Below are positions 15,001-25,981 of a DNA stretch of 64,000 nucleotides, in pieces; the first letter of the stretch is position 1; the number at the start of each line of letters is the position of its first letter. The stretch is from Azadirachta indica (Eukaryota > Streptophyta > Magnoliopsida > Sapindales > Meliaceae). The position numbers and the translations under genes were made by a program. A model generated the notes under the pieces. That model did not search any database. It had not been told where the DNA came from and was given only the letters and a program-made list of their open reading frames with translations. The stretch is taken from the NCBI GenBank assembly GCA_022749755.1, contig CM040441.1, positions 10,975,475 through 11,039,474 of the forward strand, read 5' to 3'.

Positions 15001-18000
15001 ATATTATGATGCTTCATTAAAGAAGACAGCTGGTCCTGTTTGAGTGTGATACAAGTTTCAATTCCGCTGAGTTGCAGCTGTCTGAGACAATCATAATACT
15101 AACAGGAATCTGAAGATGATTCTTACCTTCAATTGTTGGATCTGCCGCTGCAGTGCAGTAACATCACCAGAAGCATTTTCATTCACTTTAGCCTGGAAAA
15201 ATAAGAGGAAGGAAATCTCAAGCCTGCTGTCATTTTTAGAAGGAAAGATACAGATAGAAGTTAATAGTAAGTACATTGTTCTGGATAAGTTTGGCACGCT
15301 GGGCAAACTTTAAAGTGCTCAGTGTTTCATTTGCAGAGCTGCACAAGGGAAAGAACATCTTTTATACAAAAAAATAGACAAACAAACAACCCTAGCTTCC
15401 AACTGCAAAACAAAGAAAAGTATCTAACAGAGAAAAGAAACATGAAGTTTAGAAGCAAACATTAAAGTTTGACACAGACCAAAAAGATGGGCTGACATTT
15501 GCGATGATTGTGGTTTTGGAGTTTCCACCCAAAGAATCCTGCATTAAAAGATCTAGATACATAATTCTCTTCATTAAAAGTAGCAAATATACACCCATAC
15601 ACATAACTAGATGGAATTATCTTCAGTTAGACCTAACAGTTGCTAACCTGAAGTAGGAAAGTGAGCCGCGAATCTCTGTAGGGAACATGTCTATGTTTCC
15701 CTGGTGCTAAATCCACAAGGGACATTATAACCAAGCTAAGCACAAAATAACAACCAAAGAAAGATAAATCAAATATTCAAATGAAAAACTTCTATGTAGT
15801 TGCATAAAAAGTCTTTCAGATTGAATAAAGTTTTCAGAAAATATGTTAATAACACTAAGCCTATCATATGATCATCTTATCCTATCATTCACCATATAAA
15901 AAGGCCATAATCTAAGAATCTGCTAAGAAACTCCCCTTTGGTTAATCATATGTGCAGCAAACTTAGTGAGCATTTCTGCTTCTTTAAGAATACATGTGGA
16001 ACATTTATGCTTCTTACTAATCATATGTGGAACATTTAAACATTCCTGACCACAATAAGAATACATGTGCCAATAAAGCCACAACATGTAATATATCAAA
16101 GCAATCATTGCAAAGTACTGCAGTGTCTTTGGAGCAACCTAACTGAGAGGCAGGTCTCTGAACTAATTACCCAAGAGTTGACAAGGATTTGTTTATATTT
16201 GCTGCTTCTTTAAGGCGATCTCCTTCTGCACCAGATCTCCTTCTGCTTCTGAAAGTAAATCTAGTTAGTTCAGTTTCTGTAAGAAATAAGCTCATAGCTT
16301 CTGTTGCTAGACATGATACAAAAATTTTATCGTGATAAACAATAATTACCTTTCAGAACCAGCTAAATCCACTAGATTTAACCTTGCAAATCTGAAATGG
16401 GTCATGGAATCCTTCTCCCACTGGCTTTCAATGACACAGGTGAAAACACTATGGGACCGGCTGCTTTCACTATTCATATATGTTGCTGCCATTTTCCTAT
16501 TTGCAGCACCCTGTGGACCAAGAAAATGTACTAAGTATCTTCATACTGAGGCACGTGTTAAATCATAGATGGCTAAAGCGCAAAATTTTATCGTAAATTC
16601 TCACCCATAACAGAAGCTCAACAACATCATTAACAGTTGTCACGTTATATTCTGTAAGGTTTTCCACATATACCCCTTTCTTCAAGTCTTCTCTGAGCTA
16701 CAACAAGACAATTAGGTTTTGCAACCCACCATAATAATGTAAGGTAAAACACCAACCATGAACCATGCAGGAAAACTAAAAATACCTGGAGATTATTTGA
16801 AGAAGGCTCCAGGAGATCTGTTATCTGCTCGTTGTATATCTCTAGAAATGAACACTTGCAGCTAAACTTCAGCCTCTCATCTGTCCTATTTTCTTCTTCC
16901 TAAATATATTAATTTTGACAAAAACTCAACACACAGAAACCCAAAAGAGGGAAATGAACAAAAGAATTAGTGCCAATAATAAGAAACACACCAGTCTAAT
17001 CCTTGAAAATAGATATTCAAATATTCGAGGAGTTATGCCACAATCTTCATTGAGTTTTCCTTCCATTTGATTTATCTCACCCATCATGGTATATGTTTTA
17101 CCACTACCTGTCTGCAAGAAATAACTAATGTTTCAAAATTTGCTGCACAATTTATTCCACAATAGACTTTGATTACCAGAATGACCTACCTGACCATAAG
17201 CAAACATACAGCTATTATACCCAGACAAGCAGTTCTCCACCATAGGCAGCCCAGCAACTCTGAACAACTTTTCCTGCATTAAGTACATGTGAACCACCAC
17301 ATCAATACTTATGCGAACTGTTTCTTACACTCCATCTATTTTCTGTGGTAATACAGGAAAAGAGCATACGATTGATTAAAGTAGTGTTTATTTTCCTGAA
17401 TTCTGAATAGACCTAAATGTGTCTAAATCTGAACGGTTTCTTTGTCTGAAATGTATTTATTGAAAGATATAGTAAAATTAATTAGATTTTTCGGATTCAA
17501 CCAAAGAGCAAAAAACCTTACCTAAAATAGATAAATTAAAATAAAAAACAAACAGCCTCAATCTCACTGAAGTAAAGGCAGAGAAAATTTCTTTAACTTC
17601 CAAATTTTCTTTGAAAATAAGAGCATATGTGACAGAATTGAACCAAATTAAAACTCGTCTGTTCATTCAATTGTCTCAACGGCATTGTGAAAAAAGAACA
17701 ACCCAATAAAAGAATCCTGCAAATTTATGATTACTGGTTAAAATAGAACCTGTGATATTGTCTCGCAAGCTATGTGATCGAAGGTAAATCTTGTTTCAGG
17801 ATGACCAAGCCACACCAATGACTGTGTAGTATCTTGTCTTAAACACCGCATGTAACCTTGCGAAACCTTCTCTACATTGCTTAGCGGGCGAATTCTTATC
17901 AACACCTATAAACAAAAACATTCACCACATCAACTTTCTAAAAATCACATAAACCTTTAGACTAATTGAACAAAAACGAAAATTTCTAAAGCTTAAGCAA

Positions 18001-18527
18001 CAAGAAAACAATGAATTATGTTCAATCTCATCTTCTTCTGTCTCAATAAAGGAATAAAATTACACGAACTTGAACATTATGATCTTTCCAAAACAAAGGA
18101 TCTTCAACGAGCTCGAAGTGTGGAACTTCGACGGAAAATTCATGATTGGCAGCTGAAATCCCTCTCGAAACCCTAGAAAAAGAAGAACAGCCCACTCCTC
18201 TGCCACCAAGTGAGACTCTGGAGCTGCCACTCCTCGCCGGCGTGCTCTGCGTCGAGCTCGGCTCGGAGTGAATTTTTCCGTGGCTACGAGCCGAAACCCT
18301 AGGCGTGCCATGAGTAGCAACCAAATTTCCAGAGGCTTCTATTGCTTTCTTATCCGACGACGATAATCGACTTGTTTTATTGACTTCCGATTCCTGAATC
18401 CCCTTCTGGTATTGAGACGGATCTGGAATCGAATTCAACGGCGTTCGCGGAGGCGAAATGAAATGGGATTCAATGAGTTTACTAATTCATTCTCGTTTGG
18501 TTCGCGTTGTGAACTTTTCGAAGACAT
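6096..18527 (-). CDS. POK1: Kinesin-12, phragmoplast-orienting kinesin (POK1/KIN-12C-like), 35 exons
   Basis: Plus-end kinesin of division-plane and phragmoplast guidance. Exons, 5' to 3': 18527-18070, 17905-17750, 17273-17190, 17111-16992, 16899-16786, 16697-16605, 16510-16350, 16248-16171, 15735-15648, 15538-15480, 15338-15275, 15192-15127, 15035-14874, 14790-14686, 14532-14297, 14208-14139, 14044-13991, 13896-13838, 13308-13242, 13150-13091, 12874-11200, 11093-11020, 10871-9507, 9424-9317, 9138-8978, 8893-8806, 8708-8634, 8287-8048, 7926-7828, 7734-7660, 7577-7519, 7235-7124, 7037-6918, 6830-6667, 6141-6096. The motor starts at HFELVEDPLFWKDHNVQV (about residue 130). The P-loop GQTGSGKT is split over exons 3/4, switch I is NSESSRSHS (about 352) and switch II is DLAGSER (about 389). 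From about 500 to the end it is coiled coil. The length of about 2,269 is nearer POK1 than POK2. Oddities: the ATG is out of frame because of a 5-bp duplication at 18455-18464, and intron 33 has a GC donor. Confidence 0.88.
18455..18464 (-). other. 5-bp tandem duplication that shifts the POK1 reading frame
   Basis: On the + strand this reads GAAATGAAAT (minus strand ATTTCATTTC). The only plausible ATG (18527-18525, MSSKSSQREP...) reads through to a stop at RLRERR*. The frame leading into the motor (PPRTPLNSIPDPSQ) has a TGA upstream and no ATG anywhere in exon 1. Counting one repeat copy only, exon 1 is 453 nt (151 codons) and joins the two frames exactly. It is either a real frameshift allele or a sequencing/assembly error. 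Confidence 0.8.
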
Positions 18528-18528
18528 G

Positions 18529-18577
18529 CCGTTAATTAGATACTTGCAGGACGGAAACTGTTAATTTACTCCCCGTT
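18529..18577 (-). promoter_or_regulatory. Two AACGG cores (MSA-like) upstream of the POK1 ATG
   Basis: CCGTT on the + strand at 18529-18533 and 18573-18577 gives AACGG on the coding strand, immediately upstream of the start codon. AACGG is the core of the mitosis-specific activator element bound by three-repeat MYBs, which drives many G2/M cytokinesis kinesins. The flanks fit the full consensus only partly, so this is suggestive. Confidence 0.4.
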
Positions 18578-20613
18578 AAAGTCCATGGAGATTAGAAGAG
18601 AAGAAAAGAAGAAAAGAAGATTTTGTTAGGGAATAATGGAATTACAGAAAATGCTTCGAGATTTGAAACTTGAAAGCGGAATGTTATGCCAGCCGGTTTA
18701 AGATATTGAACACTGACAGAAAAATAAACATAATAAATCCCGCCCGTTTTCAAATTAAATTCTGCTATTTTACGTTCAAATCCCTGTAATGTTTATAATA
18801 CTAAATTACCTCTGGTTAGCAGAACGTAATAACATCTAAGTCCCTAGTTTTATTTGATGTCTTAAACAAGATGTCTAGAACATATTATTTCCGTTTAAAT
18901 CAAACATGTCCTATCTTTTATTGATGTGACTGAAATTTTTAGCGTTAAATTATGCACTCTTATCCTTTGTTTAGTACTGTAGTGCTATAATTTAAAATTT
19001 TTAACTTGTATAAAATAAAATTATTAATAATCAATTGTAAATTTTAAATAGATAATATATTATTTATAACCAAAAAAAGTAGTGTTAATTAAATATATTA
19101 ATTATGACTTTCGAATACAATAAAAACAGAACAGTAATGAAAAAATAATCACTAGATTGTGATGATCAATATTAAATCTTATAGTAATTTGATTCACTTT
19201 TGCTTAATACAAATGAACAAACTATCCTTATTAGGAAAAATATGAAAATTGGGGCACCTGGATGTTAATACTCCATTCCAAAATTTTGCTGCTGCTCAAT
19301 CTCAAATTCGGCTACGTGGCAGTCTGGGATTGGTAATAGTGGAGAGACGAGAAAATAAAGCGACCGAGGTCCGTTGCTAAAGGGAATCCAACGTTCCTGG
19401 CGCCTCGCATTCGAACATTTATGAAAGGGCCCATACTAAAGAAAGAGGCGCATTAAATCAAATTGGGCCATGAATTTAGGGAGAGTAATGATAAGCTCCT
19501 TTACCTTTTCTTAGCTAAAGCCATTGAAGAAAACAAAGAGCAATTGACCCATATGTCTAGATTTGCCAGTGGAACCAATGGAATTGGGATTTTAAAAGTT
19601 AATTAATGTATAAACTATACAAAATTTACTTTTTAAGAACAAGCTTAAGTTTTATTTATGCCATTCAAAGTCTTTGCATTTTATTATTTAATTAATTAGT
19701 AAGCGGAATAAAAATATTATTTGATTATTTTCAATCTTTACCTGAATAAGGAACTTCCTGAACATATAATTTTACTAAAAGGTCTTTTTATTTTTATGTG
19801 AAGAACGTAGAAGTGATGTATAATATAAGGTAGCACTCTTTTTTTTTGACAATGGTATTGAAATTGTATTTTTATTACCATATTATAGCAAGATCTACAT
19901 GCAAAAGTATGATTTAAGTAATAATTTATATGTAATTAGATGAAGTCCTGTGTCAAAATTAGATCTACTTGTAAGTAATTGGTTGTGAGTTAATCGAATC
20001 AAACTATCTAACAATACGTATTTGTAATTAAACTTCTATTGATTAAAAAACATATTTTTAATTAATTATTAATAAAGGGGGGTTTGTTTGGCGAATCCAA
20101 TTAACAATACATACGTATTAAATTAAAATTATAAACATGTATTTGAACTAGTTGTTTTAAATATACTTATCAAATGTAATTAATATTAGGAAGATTTTTA
20201 GATTAACACGTAACTATATGTTAATTAAAATTACATTTGAGTGCATAGGTGCATTTCATTAAAAAAATATCCATGTTCGTTTAATAAATGACACATCACA
20301 TTATTATTTTATTTCGTTTTTGGTGATATAAATTTATAAAATGTTGTTGTGCTTAAAGCTTCTTTAAATCAAGTTTGAAGTTTTGAAATCAAATGAATTC
20401 ATTTGCTCTCTGATTTCAAATTTGAACAGATAGCAACATCACAGAATCAAAGTAATAAATATCCTAATTAAACGCATATATAATTCGAAGAAGCATAAGT
20501 TTTCCTCGAATTGGTGTCAAAATCAGATAAAATGTAAAATTACAGCCGCTCTCATCTAAGTTTTACAACATATAATCAAGCAAACCCCATGAAACGACAC
20601 CGTCATGGCCACA
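18578..20613. other. AT-rich intergenic region upstream of POK1
   Basis: The POK1 promoter side is near 18.6 kb. A less AT-rich patch at about 19250-19450 contains GGGCCC and GGGCC(A) motifs of the site II/TCP type, but no gene starts next to it. The remainder is AT-rich with no supportable reading frame. Confidence 0.5.
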
Positions 20614-21566
20614 TCAGAGAATCGTCGCAAGAAATATTGCTTCCAGAACAAGAACTAATGCATGGCAAAATGCCCAGGAACGACGAGCCACTCCATCGGT
20701 AAAAGTTCCCGGACCTGAAATCAAACAAAAAATTAACGGTTGCAAATAAATTAAAATTAACCCTAAAATATTTTTTAATTCTTACCGCATTGTCTGGTAG
20801 CATTCACGGAGCTGGAGCAGAGGCACATCATTCCTTCAGTCTCAGTATCAAACCCACACGTCCCGCCGGATTTCGAGCACCGTTCACATCCGGTATCCGG
20901 CACAGAATACGACAGCTTCATGCCGTAAACCCAATCCGTCGGTACAGTTTCCTCCAAATTGTCAGTATTAACGATGCTAGTGTAATGAGAGCAGTCTAAG
21001 ATATTCATGCTCATGTACCTCACAGTATCATAACTAGTAAAGCAACACGGCGGACTGCTGTTTGACAGTAAATGGAAAACCCTGAAAGCATTACACCCGC
21101 CGTAGAGCTCGTCGCAAGAGTGGCCGGAGAAGTTGAAGCAGAGGTTCTTGTAATGGTTGAGCACTGGAGAATCAATGGAGCAGTTCAGCAGAGCGAAAAC
21201 TGTGTCTGAAGTTGGCGGCATTATAGCGGATTGAATATCTGTCATAAGAAAATCATGGTGGGGTTGCAGAATTGAGCAGGTAGACATTGCGGGATCGTAG
21301 ATTAGAATTGTTTTCTTGTTGTAATCGATGGACTCAACTTTGTAGTTGCCGGAAGGTGTCGTGAAGAATAAGTCGCGGCTGCAGTTCAGCATGTGGCGGT
21401 ACTGCACGGCGCCACAGCCATCGTCGATGCCAAAGGGGTAGTTTATTGGAATGTTGCCGCAGAAACTGCGGCAAGAAGGAAGAATGCTGTAGGTAGGGAG
21501 TGGATGTAGAGTTAGGGTTAAGATGATGAGGTAGAAAATGGAAATGGGTATTGGAAAGAACAGCAT
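20614..21566 (-). CDS. Secreted GUB_WAK (galacturonan-binding) domain protein without kinase
   Basis: Two exons, 21566-20786 and 20714-20614, joined in phase 1; 293 residues. The N-terminal signal peptide is strongly hydrophobic (FPIPISIFYLIILTLTLHPL). It is followed by the Cys-rich GUB_WAK pattern: CRSFCGNIPINYPFG, DDGCG, a C-S-I-L-Q region, LCFNFSGHSCDELYGGC, PPCCFTSYD, then a C-terminal cluster CERCSKSGGTCGFD ... CLCSS. The last exon ends in a hydrophobic tail (FCHALVLVLEAIFLATIL) with no cytoplasmic kinase. That fits a GPI-anchor signal or a short membrane anchor, so the protein probably sits at the cell wall/plasma membrane. I recall a similar kinase-less protein next to POK1 in Arabidopsis (At3g17350). 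Its biochemical function is not established. Confidence 0.85.
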
Positions 21567-22636
21567 TTTTTCTGTATGCTACTTGTATTGTAAAGAGAAC
21601 ATAACGCTGCAGAGGTCAGAGAAGAGAAATTTGTGAAATGAACGAGATTCCGGAATTTACTCAGGATTGAGGAAAACTTTTTGACTGGTGGGATAGAGTA
21701 CAGGCTGCAGATGGGATCCACAAGTTTGAAAAACAAGCGAAAGATGTGGATAAAGGTACAACACATTTTCATATTTGTATCTTGCTTTTGCAACACTTTC
21801 TCCCATAGTGGGCACAGATTAGTGATGACTAGCTGTCTCGTACCACAGGATCACTTGGCCACCGTTATGATATTTGAAATAATATGACTGCAATATATAT
21901 GCTGGAAAAGTTTGAAATGATATAAATAGCTTTAAATTATGTTTAGAATGGAAATATTATAACTTTAAAACTACAAATTAATATTTATTAAACGCTTTAA
22001 ATGAAAGCATAGCAAACATTACCCATAAATCCATGGAACAATAAAGATTTAATTTACTCGAGAAATATAGGACTGTGCTCAAAAGTATTATATTTATGGC
22101 GATTGCCCGCAATAAATTGCGAAGATATACCATACATACTAATTTGCCGCATGATGCTAAAATAATATTTGAACCTAAACCTGCAAAGGGTTGGACCTAA
22201 AAGAACAAATTAATACTAAACCCCTTTGTCCTGTTTTTGACCGAAATATTTGACAAATGGCTACTGAGTACCGACTGACGAGCTATAGATAATGTTGCAG
22301 CGTTGCGCTAGGCAGTAAGTCAAAATTCTGAATAGCTAGTGGCCTCGATTTACGAGTAAATTAATTAATAAAAGTGTGCCCCTTCATCAATCCAACTATT
22401 TCCTTTTAACCAATATCAAACTATATTGGGAAAAAGCTAGGCTTTCGTAATGTCTGGAGAACCAATCTGCCTGGCATTATATTACATATACATAACCAGA
22501 GGAGAAATGAAACTAGTATCGGTTATTACATATTGCACCAGTTTAACCACAAACGTAAATGCAGACATATTATATCAGTTTAACCACAAACATAAAAACA
22601 GACATGTATAACGTAGCTATGTAAGCAACTGATGGT
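21567..22636. other. Intergenic: GUB_WAK upstream region and PER1 3' flank
   Basis: AT-rich with no supportable gene. A short imperfect direct repeat (TTAACCACAAACGTAAA-like) occurs at about 22540 and 22568, within the probable PER1 3' UTR. Confidence 0.5.
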
Positions 22637-23650
22637 TTAGACATTGGTGAAACGCAAGTAATCCTTCTTGGAAGGAAGGTCAACAGTCTGATAACCCTGA
22701 GGGAACATCTCTTTGGCTTGATCATTGGACACACTCGGACAAATCACCACCGGATCTCCCTGTTTCCAGTTCGCCGGAGTTGCAACCTTGTGCTTTGCTG
22801 CCTTCTGCAGAGAGTCTAGTGCCCTCATTACTTCATCCATGTTCCGACCAGTCGACGCCGGATAAATAAAACTCAGCTTAACCTAAATTCAGCCAACAAA
22901 GATGGTATATCAAGCTTAAAACTACTGATCGTCTTAATAAAAAGAATTCTAACGTGTTGGTGCAAACACGCACCCGCTTATCGGGGCCGACGATATGAAG
23001 AGCTCGAGAAGGAAGTTGCTTTCCTGATGAATCTTTCTCATAAGGAAGTTGCTCGATGATCTCCCGATTGGGATCTGCGATGATTGGATATGTCACCTTG
23101 CAATCAGACTGCATAAAAACCGATGCATATTTTGCACGAATTAGCATCTATAATAATACGTTTGCTTACATAAACATTCAAATAATTGGCAGATAATGCT
23201 GATAACATTTCTATGATTTTGACAAATTAACAAGAAGTCAAAACAACAATTTTGACAGGGAAAATCTCAGAGTGTAAGCTTCAATGTCTTTTATCCACAC
23301 ATTATGGGATTGCACGTCGTCGCAGGACAAGCCCATAAGCTTCACTTTTCTCTGTTCAAACTCCGGTGCATACGCCGCCATCTTCCCAAGTTCAGTCGTA
23401 CACACAGGGGTAAAATCACCTGCATGCAATCACATTATAAGAACAAAAAAATAAGACAAACAATAAACAAGTTCTGTTTTCTGTTTTTTTTTTTTTTTTT
23501 TTTTTTTGACGCAGAAATGGCAACTAATTGACCGGGGTGGGAGAAGATAATGGCCCAGGTATCGTCGATGAAGTCATGGAGCTTGAACTTTCCGTGATTG
23601 GTCTCAACTTCAAGGTTGGGAATTGTATCTCCAATGGTGAGTCCTGGCAT
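22637..23650 (-). CDS. PER1: 1-Cys peroxiredoxin (PER1/Prx6 type), second intron donor abnormal
   Basis: Thiol peroxidase of seeds that reduces H2O2 and organic peroxides; in plants it marks dormant, desiccation-tolerant tissue. Exons 23650-23533, 23419-23271, 23108-22974 and 22882-22637 would give 215 residues, the usual family size being close to 216-220. The peroxidatic Cys is in [11 protein letters not shown] (split by intron 1), followed by [23 protein letters not shown]. The C-terminal part has [31 protein letters not shown] and ends [14 protein letters not shown], all typical of plant 1-Cys Prx. No resolving Cys is needed. Oddity: after IEAYT the intron starts CTGAGA, not GTGAGA, and no nearby GT restores frame. 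Also, the loop before EKDSSGKQ is several residues shorter than in relatives I remember. It may be a recent pseudogene or a sequence error. Confidence 0.85.
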
Positions 23651-23737
23651 TTTTGAAAGTAAGGAAACAGTTGCTATTATTTGTTTTTTTTATTGAAGTG
23701 GAGAGGAGTTGAGGGATTAAAAGCAGCGGAGTGTGTG

Positions 23738-23823
23738 TGCATGAAGAGAACGTGGCATGCGTCGTGGCTAATAAATCGGCAGTTTGCGTGCATGTAACTA
23801 GATCTTTGGTCTCCTTCCACGTG
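23738..23823 (-). promoter_or_regulatory. PER1 promoter: RY repeats, ABRE and G-box
   Basis: About 90-175 bp upstream of the PER1 ATG are two CATGCA RY elements (coding strand; TGCATG at 23738-23743 and 23789-23794), a further CATGC inside GGCATGCG, an ABRE-type ACGTGGC at 23750-23756 and a CACGTG G-box at 23818-23823. RY motifs (B3 factors ABI3/FUS3/LEC2) together with ABREs (ABI5-type bZIPs) are the standard architecture of seed-maturation promoters. This agrees with the seed expression known for 1-Cys peroxiredoxins. Confidence 0.65.
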
Positions 23824-25717
23824 TACATTCAATTACTATTTTCAGCTTGATGATCATCGATTTCTACCTGTTTGTCGGTTACTAATTCAAATCTACGTCA
23901 TCTATGACTCAAGACTCGTGATCATCGTAAATGAGGCGGATCCGCTTATAAGCAAAAGAAATGATTTGGCGAGTCATTATTTAACTTTGAGATGTTACGA
24001 TCGGGTAAATAATACAAATGTAAATGGCGACATAACTAGTTGGGTACTCCGTTTATATAAATTAATTTCTCAGGGTGAACTTTATCTATCTATTCGTATT
24101 ATTTAATGTAAGAGTTAGACAACTAATAAGTTCAAGTATGGAATCATGCTGTGTTACGTTGAGTATAAAATAAGCGCACTTGGTTTTATAATCGTTGTTG
24201 CGGATGCAGGGAGTTGGAGAGTGCTGCTATTAATCGAAGACGGAGTTTGTAATGTCACCTAATTATAAATGACGGCACAGTGATTGCAAAACATACTGAA
24301 TTGTTACGATCTTAAAATACTGCACGAGTTACTAATATAAAATATAAATACAAATGAAAATATAAGGTGCGGACATATATATATATATAATTGTTGAATA
24401 CGATATTAAATTTTTATTTTTTAAAAATAAAAGTTATAATGAATTTTCAAAATAGGCTTTCTATTAAAATTGTTGAATTGAATACCATCAACAGGTTTTG
24501 AATAAGATTTTAAAATTTAGTACAAAATGAAACAAATTAATTTTTTCACTTTTTATTTTATTGTATCCAAATCAAATTTGAATAATTTTTTTTTTTTTTC
24601 GTAACAATATCTTTTACTTTAAAATTTTTTTTACTTATAAATTTTTTTATAGGATTTAAATTTAAAAAAATTTAACTATTTTTATTTTATAAGTTCTTTA
24701 TATTATATCAAAAATCAACTCTATCCAAAATTTCTCCATTTTTTATTCATTTTTTTTTACTTTTTAGAAATTTTATATATATTTTTAATGAATTTGTTGT
24801 TATATATTTTAATTTTTACATTAGAAGAAAAATGTGTTTTATTTTTATAATTTCTTAGAGTAATAATGAGGTACTCTTCTTTAAAAATTTCAAGTTAAAT
24901 TATGATTAATAATAAAAAGGACTATTGTTATTAATTGTATGGTAAAATGCTATTACTTAATTTTTTCAAGAAAGATTAAGGTTAAATTTATTTTAAATAT
25001 ATGACAAAAATTTAACTAAAAAAATAGACACGTGTCTATTGCATATTGTATTCCTTACAAATTCGTCACAGTGAAATTAAGAAATAAGTTCTTTATTAAT
25101 TTTGAAATAAATTCAATAGTGTTAAAATTTTAAACATAGTTTTAAAAATAGTTCCAATCAAATAAATATTTTTATTTTTATTATTTTGATATATTGTATT
25201 AAATATATTTTTAAATTCAATGTTTAAAAACTGTTTTAAAAATTTTTAAAATATAATTTAAAATTTAAGTTATATCCAAATTTATAAAAAAAAGATAAAT
25301 TTAACGAAAATAATCAACACGTGAGATAAATTTTGGTAATAATTATTATTTAAAATGTCTTTAAAAAATAATAGTTTTAAATATTTTTGGATCAAAATAT
25401 TTCTATATAAATATACTTGTAAGTTATTTTTTGAAAAACCTTTATATAAGGATATTTTAATATAAATTAATTATTTTTGTAATATATTATATGCAGTCAT
25501 TATTTAAGAAAATTGATTTTAAATATTGATTACCGTTAAAAATTCCCTAATAAAAATCATTTTCGAATCAGAAACCAAATCCACCCTAAACTTAAAAAAG
25601 GCATCTTTTTCCTCTCGACTCAAGCGCTTGTGTACAGACAATACATGAATGGATGCAGGAAGTCATTACGTTAACCATCATTAAAATAATAATAATATAT
25701 AAATGAAATGTCGATTG
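23824..25717. other. Long AT-rich intergenic region
   Basis: No gene is supportable. 24360-25560 is extremely AT-rich with many A/T runs. It contains one perfect 18-bp palindrome with a CACGTG centre at 25023-25040. Confidence 0.5.
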
Positions 25718-25800
25718 TCGACATAGTTCGAAGTTCGAACGGTAGAGCGCTTGCTTTGCATCCGAGAGGTAGAGGGTTCGATATCCGATTATTTCTTTTT
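25718..25800 (+). pseudogene. Decayed tRNA-Ala(TGC)-like sequence
   Basis: The segment GGTAGAGCGCTTGCTTTGCA, followed by a CGAGAGG block and GGGTTCGAT, matches the D-arm end, anticodon arm (loop TTTGCAT, anticodon TGC) and T-loop of plant nuclear tRNA-Ala. The acceptor stem does not pair, the anticodon stem has a mismatch (CTTGC against CCGAG), the T stem keeps only about three pairs, and no CCCCG T-stem return is present. I therefore read it as a relic, not a functional tRNA. Confidence 0.6.
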
Positions 25801-25925
25801 CTAGTGAACTGACATGTCGTCGTATGAAGCCTTTTATTTTCTACAGCTATTAGTGACGATAGATAGGACTTAATTTTCCCGCGCAATATATTTTGGCACT
25901 ACGCCCGACTCGACTCTACGAATTA

Positions 25926-25934
25926 TTAGGGTTT
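25926..25934 (+). promoter_or_regulatory. Telo-box upstream of the importin-9 ATG
   Basis: TTAGGGTTT (AAACCCTAA on the other strand) lies 48-56 bp before the start codon, probably in the 5' leader. Telo-boxes are frequent near start sites of housekeeping and translation-related plant genes. Confidence 0.45.
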
Positions 25935-25981
25935 TTCTTTGCCGCCGGAGAACGTGAAGGAGCAGCGAAATCACGGTCGGC

